Below, one piece after another: positions 34,704-46,880 of a DNA stretch of 64,000 nucleotides. Origin of the DNA: Warburgia ugandensis (taxonomy: Eukaryota; Streptophyta; Magnoliopsida; Canellales; Canellaceae); contig CP141135.1 of the NCBI GenBank assembly GCA_035236585.1, forward strand, positions 7,102,001 through 7,166,000, written 5' to 3'. Every line of letters starts with the position of its first letter. Positions within the stretch are counted from its first letter, which is position 1. The notes below the pieces were generated by a model. It was not told the origin of the DNA, searched no databases, and saw only the letters and a program-made list of their open reading frames with translations. A program made the translations under genes and the position numbers.

Positions 34704-36216
34704 TGGGGAGGAGAACTTGGATTGGGAAACAGGCAGGTGTTGAAAGCTGAGGTGGATAAGAAGGTTTTCTTGCCTTATTTATTGACTTTAATGTCTATGG
34801 TAATTTGGATGGAAAGGAAAGATGCGTGTTATGGCGTCGAAGCAGAGGTGCTAAGCAAAATGGCAAATCTTTCACCGACCCTGTTTGCAAGCGCAACAGC
34901 TGAGGTGGAAAAAGAAGAAAAGATGACTATGAGTTTGATTATACATGGTAGGTGATCTTGTTCCCTTTATTAATGGGATTGGAGAAAAGGTTAGGGTTTG
35001 TGGGAACGTCTGTAGGAAATTTCCTCTTGATCTTTAATTAGTTGCCACAACTTGGAGAGTGTACAGACTAGGAAACTTAGTGGACTCTTAGAGCCTTTAG
35101 TCAATGTCATCATGGGGGACTAAGAAAATGGCTCAAGTACCCTCGGGAACTGGGGCATGGGAAGTTACCACTTGTGGTCATGTTATATGATGGATTTTGC
35201 TAGTTTGTCGTTGCGAAATGAATATTACAACAAGTGGGTGTCCTTCTTCAGCGATCCAAACCATCTAAGTCTCTGATTTTTGTGTCGAAACTAAACCCTA
35301 TCCAACAATTCCAGTCATTATGGTAAACAAACCCTGAAAATGAGTAGACACCAGCTGGAATTCATTAGAAAAAGGATCTATGATTAAATGGCTTAGCATC
35401 ATCCAAGGAGAGAGGATTTTCATGTACAATCCATCTATCACAGGCCAAAGAAATTAAATGGTTTTGATCATCCAACATGTCTACCCTGCTTGGGCTTCCA
35501 GCAATAAATATGGTCGTCATCGTATGACAGATATGGGCATTGTCATTTTCTGTGGCTATTGCGTTTAAAGTTGTATGAGCATATTGAAATGACTTGAAGT
35601 CCCTCGTAGACTTGGGGATGGAGGATCAAATGCAAGGGTTATTTTGTCATAATTGATGGGACTATTGTGAGAGTTGCTTTCGGGCTTTTGGGCTGTTTGT
35701 CTATATGGTGGGGCATGGAGTGAGGAAGGTTGTTTTGCTTAGGTTTGGTGTTTGCTGGTGATCATTTTGGAAGTCGTGGTTATGAGTGGAGAGATAAGAA
35801 CAGAGTCTTCATTTCCTAATCATGCAAGGAAACAGCTAAGAGGAGAAAAGACATGGATTCCCCTGCACGCTTTCAATGATTTTCTTTGGTGGAGACCCTG
35901 GTTCAGCTGAGTGGTGCCTTCTATTGCAACCTATGTGGCACGATTCAAGACCTACTTAGTACCCAAAAAGGGTACAAACTTCTCTAGGGAACTTAGCATA
36001 TGGACATTTAATGGGATTAAATGTGGCACCTGATGTTTGGTTCTGTATTTTTCAAATTGAAGGAAGCACAACATAGTTTGCGTTGCACTTATTCGCCATC
36101 GGTATCGATGTCTCGTAATGTATTTGGCTATGATGTTGCTTGGTACTAACTTTCGGTGCATCCTTCATGATTTTTTATTTACTAAATACATGTTATCTTG
36201 AACCTTCTTTCTAAAG
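34704..36216. other. EXLA upstream region, copy B
   Basis: Counterpart of 16930-18442, no gene recognised. Confidence 0.5.
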
Positions 36217-36294
36217 TCGGTGGCTGAGTGGACTTAAGCCCACGACCTTTGTTTGGAAAACAAGTGCACCTTACCACTAGGCTAAGTGCTCATG
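36217..36294 (-). repeat. tRNA-Gly(UCC)-like remnant, copy B
   Basis: Identical counterpart of 18443-18520; not a functional tRNA gene because the acceptor ends do not pair. Confidence 0.4.
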
Positions 36295-36975
36295 CTCAAG
36301 TATATTTCAACCTTGGAGGATTGTTCGTACATGTAGTGCTATCATTTCTCAAGTTATAAAACTACTGAGCGGACGATTGTAGTAAAAAGGACGCTCACAT
36401 TTATCGTTGTCCTAATAAAATTTAATGAACTGATCAAGGATCAAAAGCTTTCGTAGTAGATTAGAGATGGGAAATTATATAATAAGAATTGCTTATTACA
36501 AGTAGCAGAGAAAGTGCCTGCTAAGCTAGACGCACAAATATGATGTCAGCATGATCTCAAACCTTCCTCCACTCCCCCAAGCCAATGACATAACCTAAGA
36601 ATCAAAGAATACCAACCAAATTACCTAAAGATCACTTTGATAGAAAGAGTACCAGCCATTCAATCAGAAGACTTAAAGTTTTGCCTTAACTACAGACATT
36701 AAGTCATCTGATCGAATGGTTGACAAGTTAGGCGATCTTCACTATATATAGGCTGCTGTAGGTGAAACGTCCACATCATTTCACCTTCATCTGCATGGAG
36801 GCTCTTAGATGTCATACAATTATAACTCATTGAGGTTCTTCTTGTTCTCAAACTTTTAGAACATGCTCATTTGACCTAAGTTGGGAATATATGCTTGCTG
36901 TCAACCTCTTGGAACTTGTTGCTTTGACTTAGGCTTGGGGTGAAAACTCTAGACTTTGTGGAGTATCGTTTTGCT

Positions 36976-38504
36976 TCCTAAATTTGTGTTCTGGCTGTTA
37001 TTTGGGCCAATAGTTGACTGGGTACCTTGCCCTAAACGTCATTAAATTTTGTCATCTAGTAGGCAAGAGGGTCAAGGGATATGTCTCTACAGAAAGTCCA
37101 GTTTAATGAGCTTTCTGAGATTGGGAGATTCAGAGCATTCTAAAGAGCTTACACTACTCATGAAGGTATGTAGGCCTTAGTTTATTTTAATAATGGTACT
37201 AATAATCAATATTTTTCAGCTGGCCAACCACTCCATTATATGCATGATAGGTGGTTCTAAAACGGTTTAATATTCACCATTTTAAAGCATCCGATCATCA
37301 GTTTCCAAGCATTCTTAGTATAAAAATTCCACAATCATACACATGTGAATGACGACCTGAACAGTGTGTTCTTTGGATCCTCGAAATGTCTTTTCTCAGT
37401 GACAATTGGAACAGCGTATTCTTTGGATCTTCGGAATCACTTCTTAGGAAAAAAGGTCGTGTGCACTTATCATCATGGAAATCAAATTACTAGGTGAGAG
37501 TAAATTTCCTTGAAGTCCTGAACCTCTTTCTCTCTATTGATTATGCCAATTCCATTCGTTACAATCATCGATCCTGTACGCAACATATGGCTTGCAACTA
37601 CTTACAAGGAAATTATGCATCTTGTTAACTGATATTATTCATAAATCAGAAAGCAGATAAAGTAAACAGAAAGGAGATATCAGTAAAAAAAATTCCAAGA
37701 GATTGAATTTCAGGAAATTTCAACTTAAACGTTATAGTTTTCCCTGGATCAAAGCGATGGGAATTATGAGGGCAATACACACCTAACTTGGTGAGAACGT
37801 TATCCATCGCCATCCAAAAGCACAAACTAAACGCATTATGCATGACAGTGACATGGACCACGTATTAAGCTTCTTTAATATAATAAAACCATGTTCCCAT
37901 GTCATTCATATCAAGATAGGCTACACCAAGTAACATTATGCAGTGGCATATGAGGGAGGGTTTTCTACTTTTTCTTTTAAATAATAGTTGCTTTCTTATT
38001 TAGTTAATCATGTTTCTTTTCTTTTTCTTTTTTCTTTTTATTGGTTTAGCTAATGTACATCTCAGCCATTAGATTAGATGTAGATTGAACGATTGACATT
38101 AATTATTTTAGGACTTTGTTTTTCCGAGTGAAAACCTGGAGAGAATTCATTGTCAGTTGGTTTTTATTTATTTTAGAGTAAAACAAAAAAATATTCGGCA
38201 TGGCAAAAGAAAAACTTTTAATGCTTCTGCGCACAAGCTATGGTATTCATTGGAATAAGGGAATACATCGTATCTGTCACTTAAAAACTATATTTAGGGC
38301 CCAGCTTTTGGTGATCCAAATTGCTTATGTCCTCCCTCTTATTACAGACGATAGAGTAAGTCTCAAAAATCTTATCAAGTGGTTATCCTAGTCATTTTCT
38401 TTTTCTTGGGAGAGAGACGGGGGTGGTTGGAACTGGAGGGAGAGAGGTTGAACAATTGTTGGTAGCGAGATAGGTTAGAATTGGGCCACTATTGGATACT
38501 TTTC
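36976..38504. other. Single-copy non-genic stretch right of the duplication
   Basis: Begins immediately after the TTGCT breakpoint. No gene recognised; a T/C-rich run lies near 38,010-38,045. Confidence 0.45.
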
Positions 38505-38520
38505 TGATGATCCAACTAGC

Positions 38521-38735
38521 TCATTGGATTCTCCCTCCTTCAAGATAGGAGTACCAAAAGTCTCATTTAATTAACATCTCTCCAGCTGAAATGTGGATGA
38601 TAGAGAGTGTTTTTTCCCCCTTTTTTGTTAACATCATCCACATTTCAACCAAATGAATTCCACCATAGAGATGCTTATAGGATGAGATTTTTGGCATCCT
38701 ATCTTGAGGGAAGGGAAATCCTATGAATGAATTGA
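38521..38735. repeat. Fold-back (long inverted repeat) element
   Basis: The left arm (38521-38601) and right arm (38633-38735) are imperfect inverted copies. The innermost arms are a perfect 14-bp pair, GAAATGTGGATGAT (38588-38601) and ATCATCCACATTTC (38633-38646), around a 31-nt loop. TTCAAGATAGGA / ATCCTATCTTGA and AGTCTCAT / ATGAGATT also pair. Likely a MITE-class relic; a transcript would form a long hairpin. Confidence 0.7.
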
Positions 38736-39060
38736 ATCATAATTTTTTTTTTAGTAAATAGGCTTAATTCTCACTATATACTGCCACGAAGCAATTGTAG
38801 CTAATAATTTCCAAAGAGAGAATCTTGCTTATATTGATTTTTATTTGTTTATCGAGTATACAGAATCTCACATCATACTTTCTACAATAAAACAATGCTT
38901 TAAAAATAGGATGGAACATGTGTGTTTGATATGTTTGGACTAAACCATCATGTTCTTGGTCTTGCTTGATCAAGTCCCCTCGAAAATGCAACGAGTTTGA
39001 TAAGATACTCGAAAATGCAAATGCAAGTTGGACGCAGCCCGAAAGCACATGCTTGGACCG

Positions 39061-40082
39061 AGACCGAGTGGGGCCCATTTGGAAGTCCTATCATCTTAAA
39101 TTTTCTAAAACATAAGTTTTCTAAACTCTCCTAGGGTAATTTATGAATAAACATGTAGGACTCATTTAGAAGCTTAGCAATCATAAACCATTCAAAAGTC
39201 CTACTTGTTATAGATTAGTACATAAATTCTTTCTTTTAAATAAAATACAAGTGGATAAAGAGGGCCCACCTGAGCACCCTATTATTCTAAACTTTCAAAA
39301 TTTTAAATTCTCTTACAGACATCCTATTTAAAGGATAAAAGGGTTCCACTAGAGTCCTAACTCTTAAAGAATCCTAAATCATTTTAGAGTCCTATTGTAG
39401 AAAGATCTCTCTATCTCCTATCCCTATATTTTCTTTTCCTCTCATTCATCCACATTTTCTTTTCCTCTATCCTTCATCCACATTCTCAAATCTCTATGTC
39501 TTCTACTCAGATGCCATTCAACTACCACTCTCTCGCTTTCTCCTACCTCCTTATCCCTCTCCTATCTTATCCTAGACTCCCATTCAATCAAAACTTCCCA
39601 ACTATCCTCCAAACCCATGTTTTCTAGCCCTTCCCCCACTCTCTTCTTCTCCTAGTCAATCACAACTCTCCACCGTCCATTACATCCCACAACTCCATTC
39701 TAAACCAACTTCACCACTCACCTTCTTTCTCAACATCCCATAACTCTTTACTTCCAAAAGCCTATAAATACCCCCTACCAAAATCATAGATATATAGAGA
39801 GAATATAGAAAAACATAAGAAGATGTGCTGAAGAAACAAGGAGAAAGTTTTTGCAAGAGAGATTTTCATTCCAAGAACTTTACAAAGAGATCAGAGAAAA
39901 GGTGAACTCTCACTCTTCTTCTTCTTCTTCTTCCTCTCCCATATCCTGGTCATCTATGCTCAAGAATTTCTCTCTCACACAAGTAGATGCTAGCCATGCC
40001 CTAAGAGGAGAACTCATCTTTTCCTTGTTTAGCATGCTTTCCATTCTCTCGGTAGCACTCGCCTTGCTTGGGAAAGTAACTA
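39061..40082 (+). mobile_element. Probable LTR-derived block with TATA motif
   Basis: AT- and CT-rich sequence with CCTATAAATACCCCCT (TATA at 39763-39770), followed by a purine-rich leader, as in plant Gypsy LTR promoters. The frame 39851-40093 is low-complexity (serine run) and unlikely to be a gene. Element ends are not defined. Confidence 0.3.
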
Positions 40083-41152
40083 TGGCAAACTAGGTTTTCA
40101 TATGCATTTTTAAATGTAAAACTAATTTATAATGCAGGATCGATCCTTATTTGAAAACAATTTTATAAAAACTATGCAACAAAAGAATTTTCTTCTTTTA
40201 AATTCATTTTAAAAATTCGGAGTGCCATTTATCTTCATGGAAACAAAATAATTGAATTTTTTTATTATAAAACTAAAATAAAAATACATGCATCCCCAGA
40301 TCTAGCTAGTCATAGTTCACAATCAAATTATACTAATTACATATGCATGTCCAAAAAAAGATAAGTCATGTACTTATATTGTTTATATGGTTTGTTGAAA
40401 ACTTTGTCTTCATCCAAGATTTGCATCCACCTTGAACTGTTTTGCCTCAAGTCAAGTTTTTTACAATCCTGAGATATTGTAAACAAGTTTATAATATCTC
40501 AGCAAGTTTGCACTTGTATAGATAGTTTTACATAAATTGTAACATACAATATATCATTAAATCACATATATGCATAACTTTTAAAATATGTGAAAGATTC
40601 ATCATCTAACTTGATAAATCAAATGTCATAAGATCCTCAAAATGTTAAAGTAGTAATCGATAAATCACAAATGTTGCAATTTCAAATCAACAATATCATC
40701 ATGTTCACATATGTACTTTGCCGAACACATTAGTTAGTTGGTCATTAATACTCATCTAAAGACTGTCATCAAGCCCATCTACGTGGGATCTCAAAATGAA
40801 AATCTCATGGAATACTATGCTCAAAACTAACTCACTAAATCTTGTCTTATTAGTACCTAGAGATCAACCATCGCAACCTCCATCGTGACTACAGTTACAT
40901 TTTGAAAGGGTGTTATAACCACCTTAAGTGGTTGTTCCTACCATAATAGTGGAGAAAAATAAGTGCCTCTTAGGGCACAGATATCTACCATCTTTTGTGG
41001 TTATAGGTTGAGAGGCCAAAGCCATACAACCTCTTAGCACAGTGCCACCAAGCTTATTAGCCTGAATAAAAAATATATCCCAATCTAAATGTTATTAAAA
41101 ATATATAAACATATGTCTCATTCAAAGCCATGCATTTCTATAACTTTATCTT
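40083..41152 (+). mobile_element. Outer LTR-like sequence, left part
   Basis: It contains CTGAGATATTGTAAACAAG and TATAATATCTCAGCAAG (40,470-40,510), the dyad motif also found in the two solo-LTR blocks but in opposite orientation. It appears interrupted at 41152 by the inserted LTR and to continue at 44220. Boundaries uncertain. Confidence 0.3.
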
Positions 41153-44100
41153 TGTAACAGCCAAAAAATTTATATTATATAATAGAGGGGCCAAATTGAT
41201 ACTGGCACCCCTCACTTAATGAAAAGAGAACAGATCTAATAGTTTGTTCCCAAAACCCGACACCCATAGAGAGCCCAACAAGGGGGAGAAGAAGGGAAGA
41301 AGAAGAGATGAGAGAGGGAAGAGGGAACAGGGAACAGAAGGAGAGGAGAGAGGAAAGAAAGAGAGAAGGTGCCAGATATGCATGTTGGAAAACCTTCCAC
41401 GCTAGAAGAAGAGGGAGGTTAGGGGTTTTTGCGGGTGCCAGATTCTGCAATGTCGCCGGAGAAGATGATGGCTTGGATCGTCGATCCGAGCCAACCGCTC
41501 TTTTCACCGCTCAAGCACGAACCAAAGCCCCAAGGTTTTGGGACGATCCATGCTTTGTGAGACTGCAAACTAAAGAGAAGATCAGCACACAGTGAAGAGG
41601 GAGGGTTTCTTAACGGATCAGAGCCAATCGAGCTCATTTTAGAAGGGAGAACACACAAAAATACATAAAATAGATAGATCTATGAAACCCAACTTGTGAT
41701 TTGAAGTATTTTGCAAGATCAACACTATTCATGCTAGATATAGGTTTTTATGGCAATCTAGCTGTTCATTTTCAAATCAAAGCTTAAGTATAGGTAAATA
41801 AGGACCTGATGTAGTTCAAACACACTAAATTTGCAGATCTAGGTTAAAAACTAATCAGACAATCTTAGCTGTCCGATTGGGTACTGTTCACATAGTAATT
41901 TTTGCAATGTTTGATCGATGATCAGACGCCATAGATGAGTCCTGGAATATTGAATTGCTAGTACATGACACAAATTTAAGAATTTGGACTAAAATTGATC
42001 AAGAAATCTAAAACATCCGATTGGACAGTAGAGTAACAAGGACTTGGCACTTCTGATTTATGATTAGACGCTATCATGGTGTACCCTAACATTTAATAAG
42101 TTAAGACACTTGGAAAAATTCAAGATGAGACCACTAGACAAGGAAAACAACCCGCAGTTACTTAAGATGAATGGATGATGATAGCTTAATCTGATTGGAC
42201 AATCACAACCATCCAATCAGTTATTGTGTAGATAGTAAAGTTAAACACCTAATCGATGATCAAGCACTACCAAAATGTTTTCCAACCCTCAAATTTATTT
42301 TTTAAAAACTAAAAAAGAATGGGTGACATGAACTGTTCATTGTGTTTCTAATACTAATTAGATCAAAGAATATAGCTATGAAATGTAGTGAGAATTGTAT
42401 TATGGAAATATTATCTAACTTCAAACCAAGATTTGATCCGGTTATGGATTAGGAGTTTAAGGCCAATGAATGGTGAAAGTAATTGGCAGTCACTCAAGAA
42501 GAGTGGTGAATAGCCAGTTTATGACCAATGGTGTGGATTGGCAATCCAGTAACTATAGGTCACTCAACTAGCTATCAATCAATAGCTAATAAAATACCCT
42601 TACAATAATAAGCATTGCCAACTCACCTTGTGACGACCAGTGCCAGAGACAAACTTAGTGAAAGCTTTCATATTTGAAAAGCTAGGGGAAGTCCTATAAT
42701 TATATATCTGAATGTGTTTTTGTATTTTACAGATGCGCGATTGATTGGAGGCATGTACGCGAAGTGAGTAAAGTATTTGCGTCAGTGAACTAAAAGAACA
42801 CTAGTTGAGGTAAGTGGAATTAAGATTGCTAAGATTTTTGCTATATATATGCATTTGGATATAAATTTCAAGCATTGAAACATGTATTTACAGTTTACGA
42901 AAGATAAGATGGATGTGCATGTTGAGATTGAATCATGATTAAATTGCTCGCATGTAAGTACATGTTGTACACTGTGATATTTCAATCCATTTGTTTGTTC
43001 ATGATATAGAGTGACCAGTTCATCAGTGGTTCTTGGCAGTTGCGCACCCACACTATGTGGAGCAAAACCTTGAGGAGACGTGAGGCCTTTCAAACAGTGA
43101 TTCGTCCATGGGGCAATCTGCCAAAGGAGATAATATTGCTCGATGTGTACTCTAATACCAGTAACAACACGCGCACTAGTAGTTATGGGCAATTGCGCCC
43201 CCACACTGGGTAGAGCAAAATCGTGAGGTGACGTGAGGCCTTTCAGACAGTAGTTCGTCCACAAGGTAGTCTCCTAAAGAGGATAACATTGTTTATTGTA
43301 CACTGATACACACAATGACGCTTTTGTATTTAATATACGAAATGGCTCGTAAGAGCAAAGACTGGTATTGGGAAACAAAAATGATTTATGAGTTTGACAT
43401 GTGATTGCATACCTTGCATTTCAAAGAATGTGTTTTGTATTGATGCATTGGTATTTCTTCCATTTTGACATGAATTTATGATTTTGATGAATGTTGAATT
43501 ATTTCAAGTTAAATGATAATTGAATGCTAATTGCATGATTTAGCATGAACAAATTATTTTATATAGAAATATTATGATTTTGTTTATATATAACTGCATC
43601 TTATTTCACTTACACAAGCGCAAGCTTGTTGAGATATTGTACTTGTTTACAATATTTTAGAGTCGAGCATTCTGGAGAAATATAAGCTGTTTACGGACAA
43701 GAAGTGTGTCAACAGAGGCTTTTGATGAAGACAGGTAAGAATGGGTTTTTGAAATAAAGTTATTGTATCAAAATGAAAAAGAGACTGTAATGTTTGTGAA
43801 ATTTGTGGAGTTTTAATAACTAATGTGACTAGATTGTGACATGGAAGTCCTGGGTATGTTTTGTTAATGCAAGTTGTTTTTATTTCATCAGATGTATGAA
43901 ATGGAGACAGAGTCTCCAATTATGTCTAAAAAATGTCCAAATATTTATCGGGTACTTCGCAATGACATGCTTAAATGTTAGATGTCCGAAAAACAAGGGA
44001 AACTCTGTAGGATTTTTGGTAGAAATGAGTGCTCATTTCACCGAGAATTCTTGTTTTAAGAAAAGAAAATTGACACTCGAGCTTTTCAAAGTGAATTTTA

Positions 44101-44219
44101 AAAGAAAAGATTCTTCCAGTGTTTTTTACTCTTTCAAAAATGATTTTTATTAGAAATCGATCTTGTTATGTCAATGTCCTTTGTATTTAAAAAGTGTTAG
44201 AAAAACCAAGGTCGTCACA
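41153..44219 (-). mobile_element. Probable solo LTR inserted in an older LTR
   Basis: A 3067-bp block with TGTAACAGCC at the left and GTCGTCACA at the right. The direct repeat ATCTT (41148-41152) / ATCTC (44220-44224) is a near-perfect 5-bp target duplication. The dyad CACTTACACAAGC...TTGTTGAGATATTG (about 43,610) matches the 10798-13434 family, giving the same inferred minus orientation. No PBS or pol is adjacent. The purine-rich stretch 41,280-41,370 is part of it. Confidence 0.55.
43030..43290. repeat. Two-unit tandem repeat inside the solo LTR
   Basis: Two units of about 150 bp share GACGTGAGGCCTTTCA and TTCGTCCA words (43,030-43,145 and 43,180-43,290). Confidence 0.7.
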
Positions 44220-46880
44220 ATCTCAAGGCATGAGATTGATGCAATTTCAAGAATCGCCATTTCTTTCAAAGTATACAACTATATGTAATGGAATGAGCAA
44301 TATCATTTTTTTTTAAAGACAAAATTATGCATCGCTTGTATGAAAGTGTATATATAACTTGCATGCCTTATTTGTAAATATTGCATTCTTTAAAAGCTAA
44401 AATAATGCAACATGACAATATATTAGTTTTATGATAGTAAAGTAGTCTTGAAAATCATGATAATCGAATACTCGGTATGATTTGATAATTTAAAATAAAC
44501 ATATTTTAGTAAAGCTGATAACATGCTCAAAATTCCAATGACAAATAGATATTAAAACTAACTACCTTGAACAATGCTATCCCAATCTCAGAATACTCAA
44601 TAAGCTTAGTTTGTACCAATTAACATCTCTATCAACACATATACCTTACAATGTCACTTATCTTACTTATGATTTCTTAATTATGACTTATTTAGGCTTT
44701 GATCACCATTAACATGATGATCTTGCATTTATCACTTTTTGATCATAAGTATTTCTCTTTATTTTTGTCATAATATCAAATCTTGGCCTTTGACTAAAGA
44801 TCATCAGTTCTGATCATCTAATTGTCTATAATTCTTATCATTCTCTAACTTAATAATAGTCTATTTTATATCTCAATATTTGATCCATTGATTTGACAAT
44901 CATATTAAATTCTAATCAGTCAAACTAGTAGTTTTCAATCATTTTTTAATCCTATTTTTTAATCCAAGGTCATTTCATTGATTAAACTATTAGATTCACT
45001 CTAATTAATAGTCCAAATAGCCTAATTACTCTTCATGGGTTCCAATCTATCTCAACCACACCTATTTTCTATGTTTTCTACCATTTACTAGGCATATATA
45101 AGTACAAATAAAATTCAATTAATTTAAATAAGTTTTGGTGGTGATCTTACCTCTAATTGCAAAAATCCAAACATGATATAGTGTCTGTATTGGTTTGATG
45201 ATTCTACTTGTCTCTGATCAAATTAATTAAAGTCGTACCAAATCTTCATAGTTAGATCAGTGCCCAATCTTACAATTTAAGCTCATGTTAGTAATCAATG
45301 ATCAAATTGTAGAAAATGGATCATATATGTCATTGTTTTAGGGTTTTGGTGATGAATATATGGTTAGATTAAGGTGAATACTCATATCAATCATGAATCG
45401 GGGTGTTATACCACTAATCTATGGTTAGATCAATATCAAATCATTCCAAATCAAACTCTTTAATGTTCAATCTATGGTTAGATATACTCAAAAGCTCCAA
45501 ATGATCATAGATCTAAGTCCTAAGTAGCTGATCAAAGGTTGGATTATTTTAAAGATGTAGATTAGTCGCAGGTCTAAGCATCTAGTGGCCGATCAATAGT
45601 TGGATCGATAAAAATTCTGAATGGTTATAGATCTAGGTTTTGGTGATTGATTAACAATTGGATCATGCGGAGGTTTGTGGGTTTGGTTACAAAGTTGATA
45701 TTTGGTGAGAAATCAAGGACTAGATGACAATAGATGGTTACATCAGTCATGGATCAGCATGATCATGACTGTACATTGTTATTAGCTTTAGATTATCATT
45801 AAATATTCATTGATGGTCAAATTCATTGATGTGTTTTGTTCCTCCCATTGCGAGGATCACGATGAAAGGTGTGGGTCTTGTAAATCACACCTTGCTCTCT
45901 AAGAACAGGATTGCATCCAATTTGAATAGTCAGGCAATCCCCGATCAAAATCTAATAATTCTATCAAGCAGATAGAATTGAAAAACCCCAGAATCTTGTT
46001 TTTTAGCTGAAAATTCTAAGTTTAAGTGTTCGACTTAAGCCACAGAAGGTGACGTATGCAGTTGTCATCAGTGATGTTTTTTACTTCAAAATATGATTTT
46101 CTTTAAAAAGTTTCTGCATCGGGTACTCACCAACACTTACGTCATGTTTAGAACCATTTCATGGTCTTTTCATGCCAGAAAAAGTGAATTTTCCCGTCAG
46201 AGAAATTCCTAAATAGCCAAATTTGGAATCTCAATCCGATGGCTAGTGAAATCTACTTCAATCAAGAACTTTCTAGTGGGGTTTTAATCCTCTCTTCAGT
46301 GAAAATCCAACGGTGGTGTCCGATCTCCGATCTGCCACCATTTGGATGTCGGACGTTGAAAATCAATGGTAACTGAAGGTTATCGTCGTCGGAAAGAATG
46401 GAGCGTGGGAGAGGGACGGGGAGGAGGAACAAAGAAAAAGAATAAGGAAGGACAGAGAGAGGGACGCGACCGGCTCGGCTGGAGAAGAGGGAAGCAGGAA
46501 GAGGGAAAAGGGGGCTGGTAAGGGCTGGCGCCGCCCGCTAACCGCCTTGTGAAGTGTCGGAGGAGAAAGGGAATAGGGAAGGGAGGGAGAGCTGGTGCAG
46601 ATGCGGTTGCGAGTGGCCTAAAGACTCTTAGAAGTTACTAGTCCTAAACTAATAAGACTTACTATTGGACCCTAGTGGACACACCGAACTAGGTGCCCAA
46701 TTTTCTGCTCTTTTATGATTGATTGTGAGTCCTAATTTCACTCATAGTCATACAGTCCTAATCCTACTTAAGAGTCCAGTACCTCTAGGCTTATGAACTC
46801 CTCAAATGTCCTAAAGCTTGAAGAGTCCTAAGCCTACTCATACTTCGAAAGCTTCAAACTTTTAAAACCGGAAAAAATTT
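44220..46880 (+). mobile_element. Outer LTR-like or degenerate repeat sequence, right part
   Basis: Long AT-rich, gene-free stretch. At 45,400-45,660 it repeats phrases such as GATCAATAGTTGGATC / AATCTATGGTTAGATC. At 46,310-46,600 it has a GC-rich block (GGCTGGCGCCGCCCGC) resembling LTR leader sequence. Taken as a continuation of 40083-41152; the assignment is weak. Confidence 0.25.

Larger units (their letters stand above)
19200..36975. repeat. Tandem duplication, copy B (about 17.8 kb)
   Basis: Direct repeat of copy A in the same orientation. The offset is about +17,585 in the left part and +17,774 after the GA microsatellite. Differences from A include a 181-bp SINE insertion (20976-21156), absence of a 44-bp segment present at 9107-9150, retention of a 76-bp segment (30530-30605) lost from A, and a longer GA tract. 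After 36975 the sequence leaves the unit and becomes single copy. Confidence 0.95.

Noticed and set aside
39851-40093. 80-codon ORF with a serine run
   Set aside because: Microsatellite-like TCT repeats next to an LTR-type TATA region; no signal of a real protein family.
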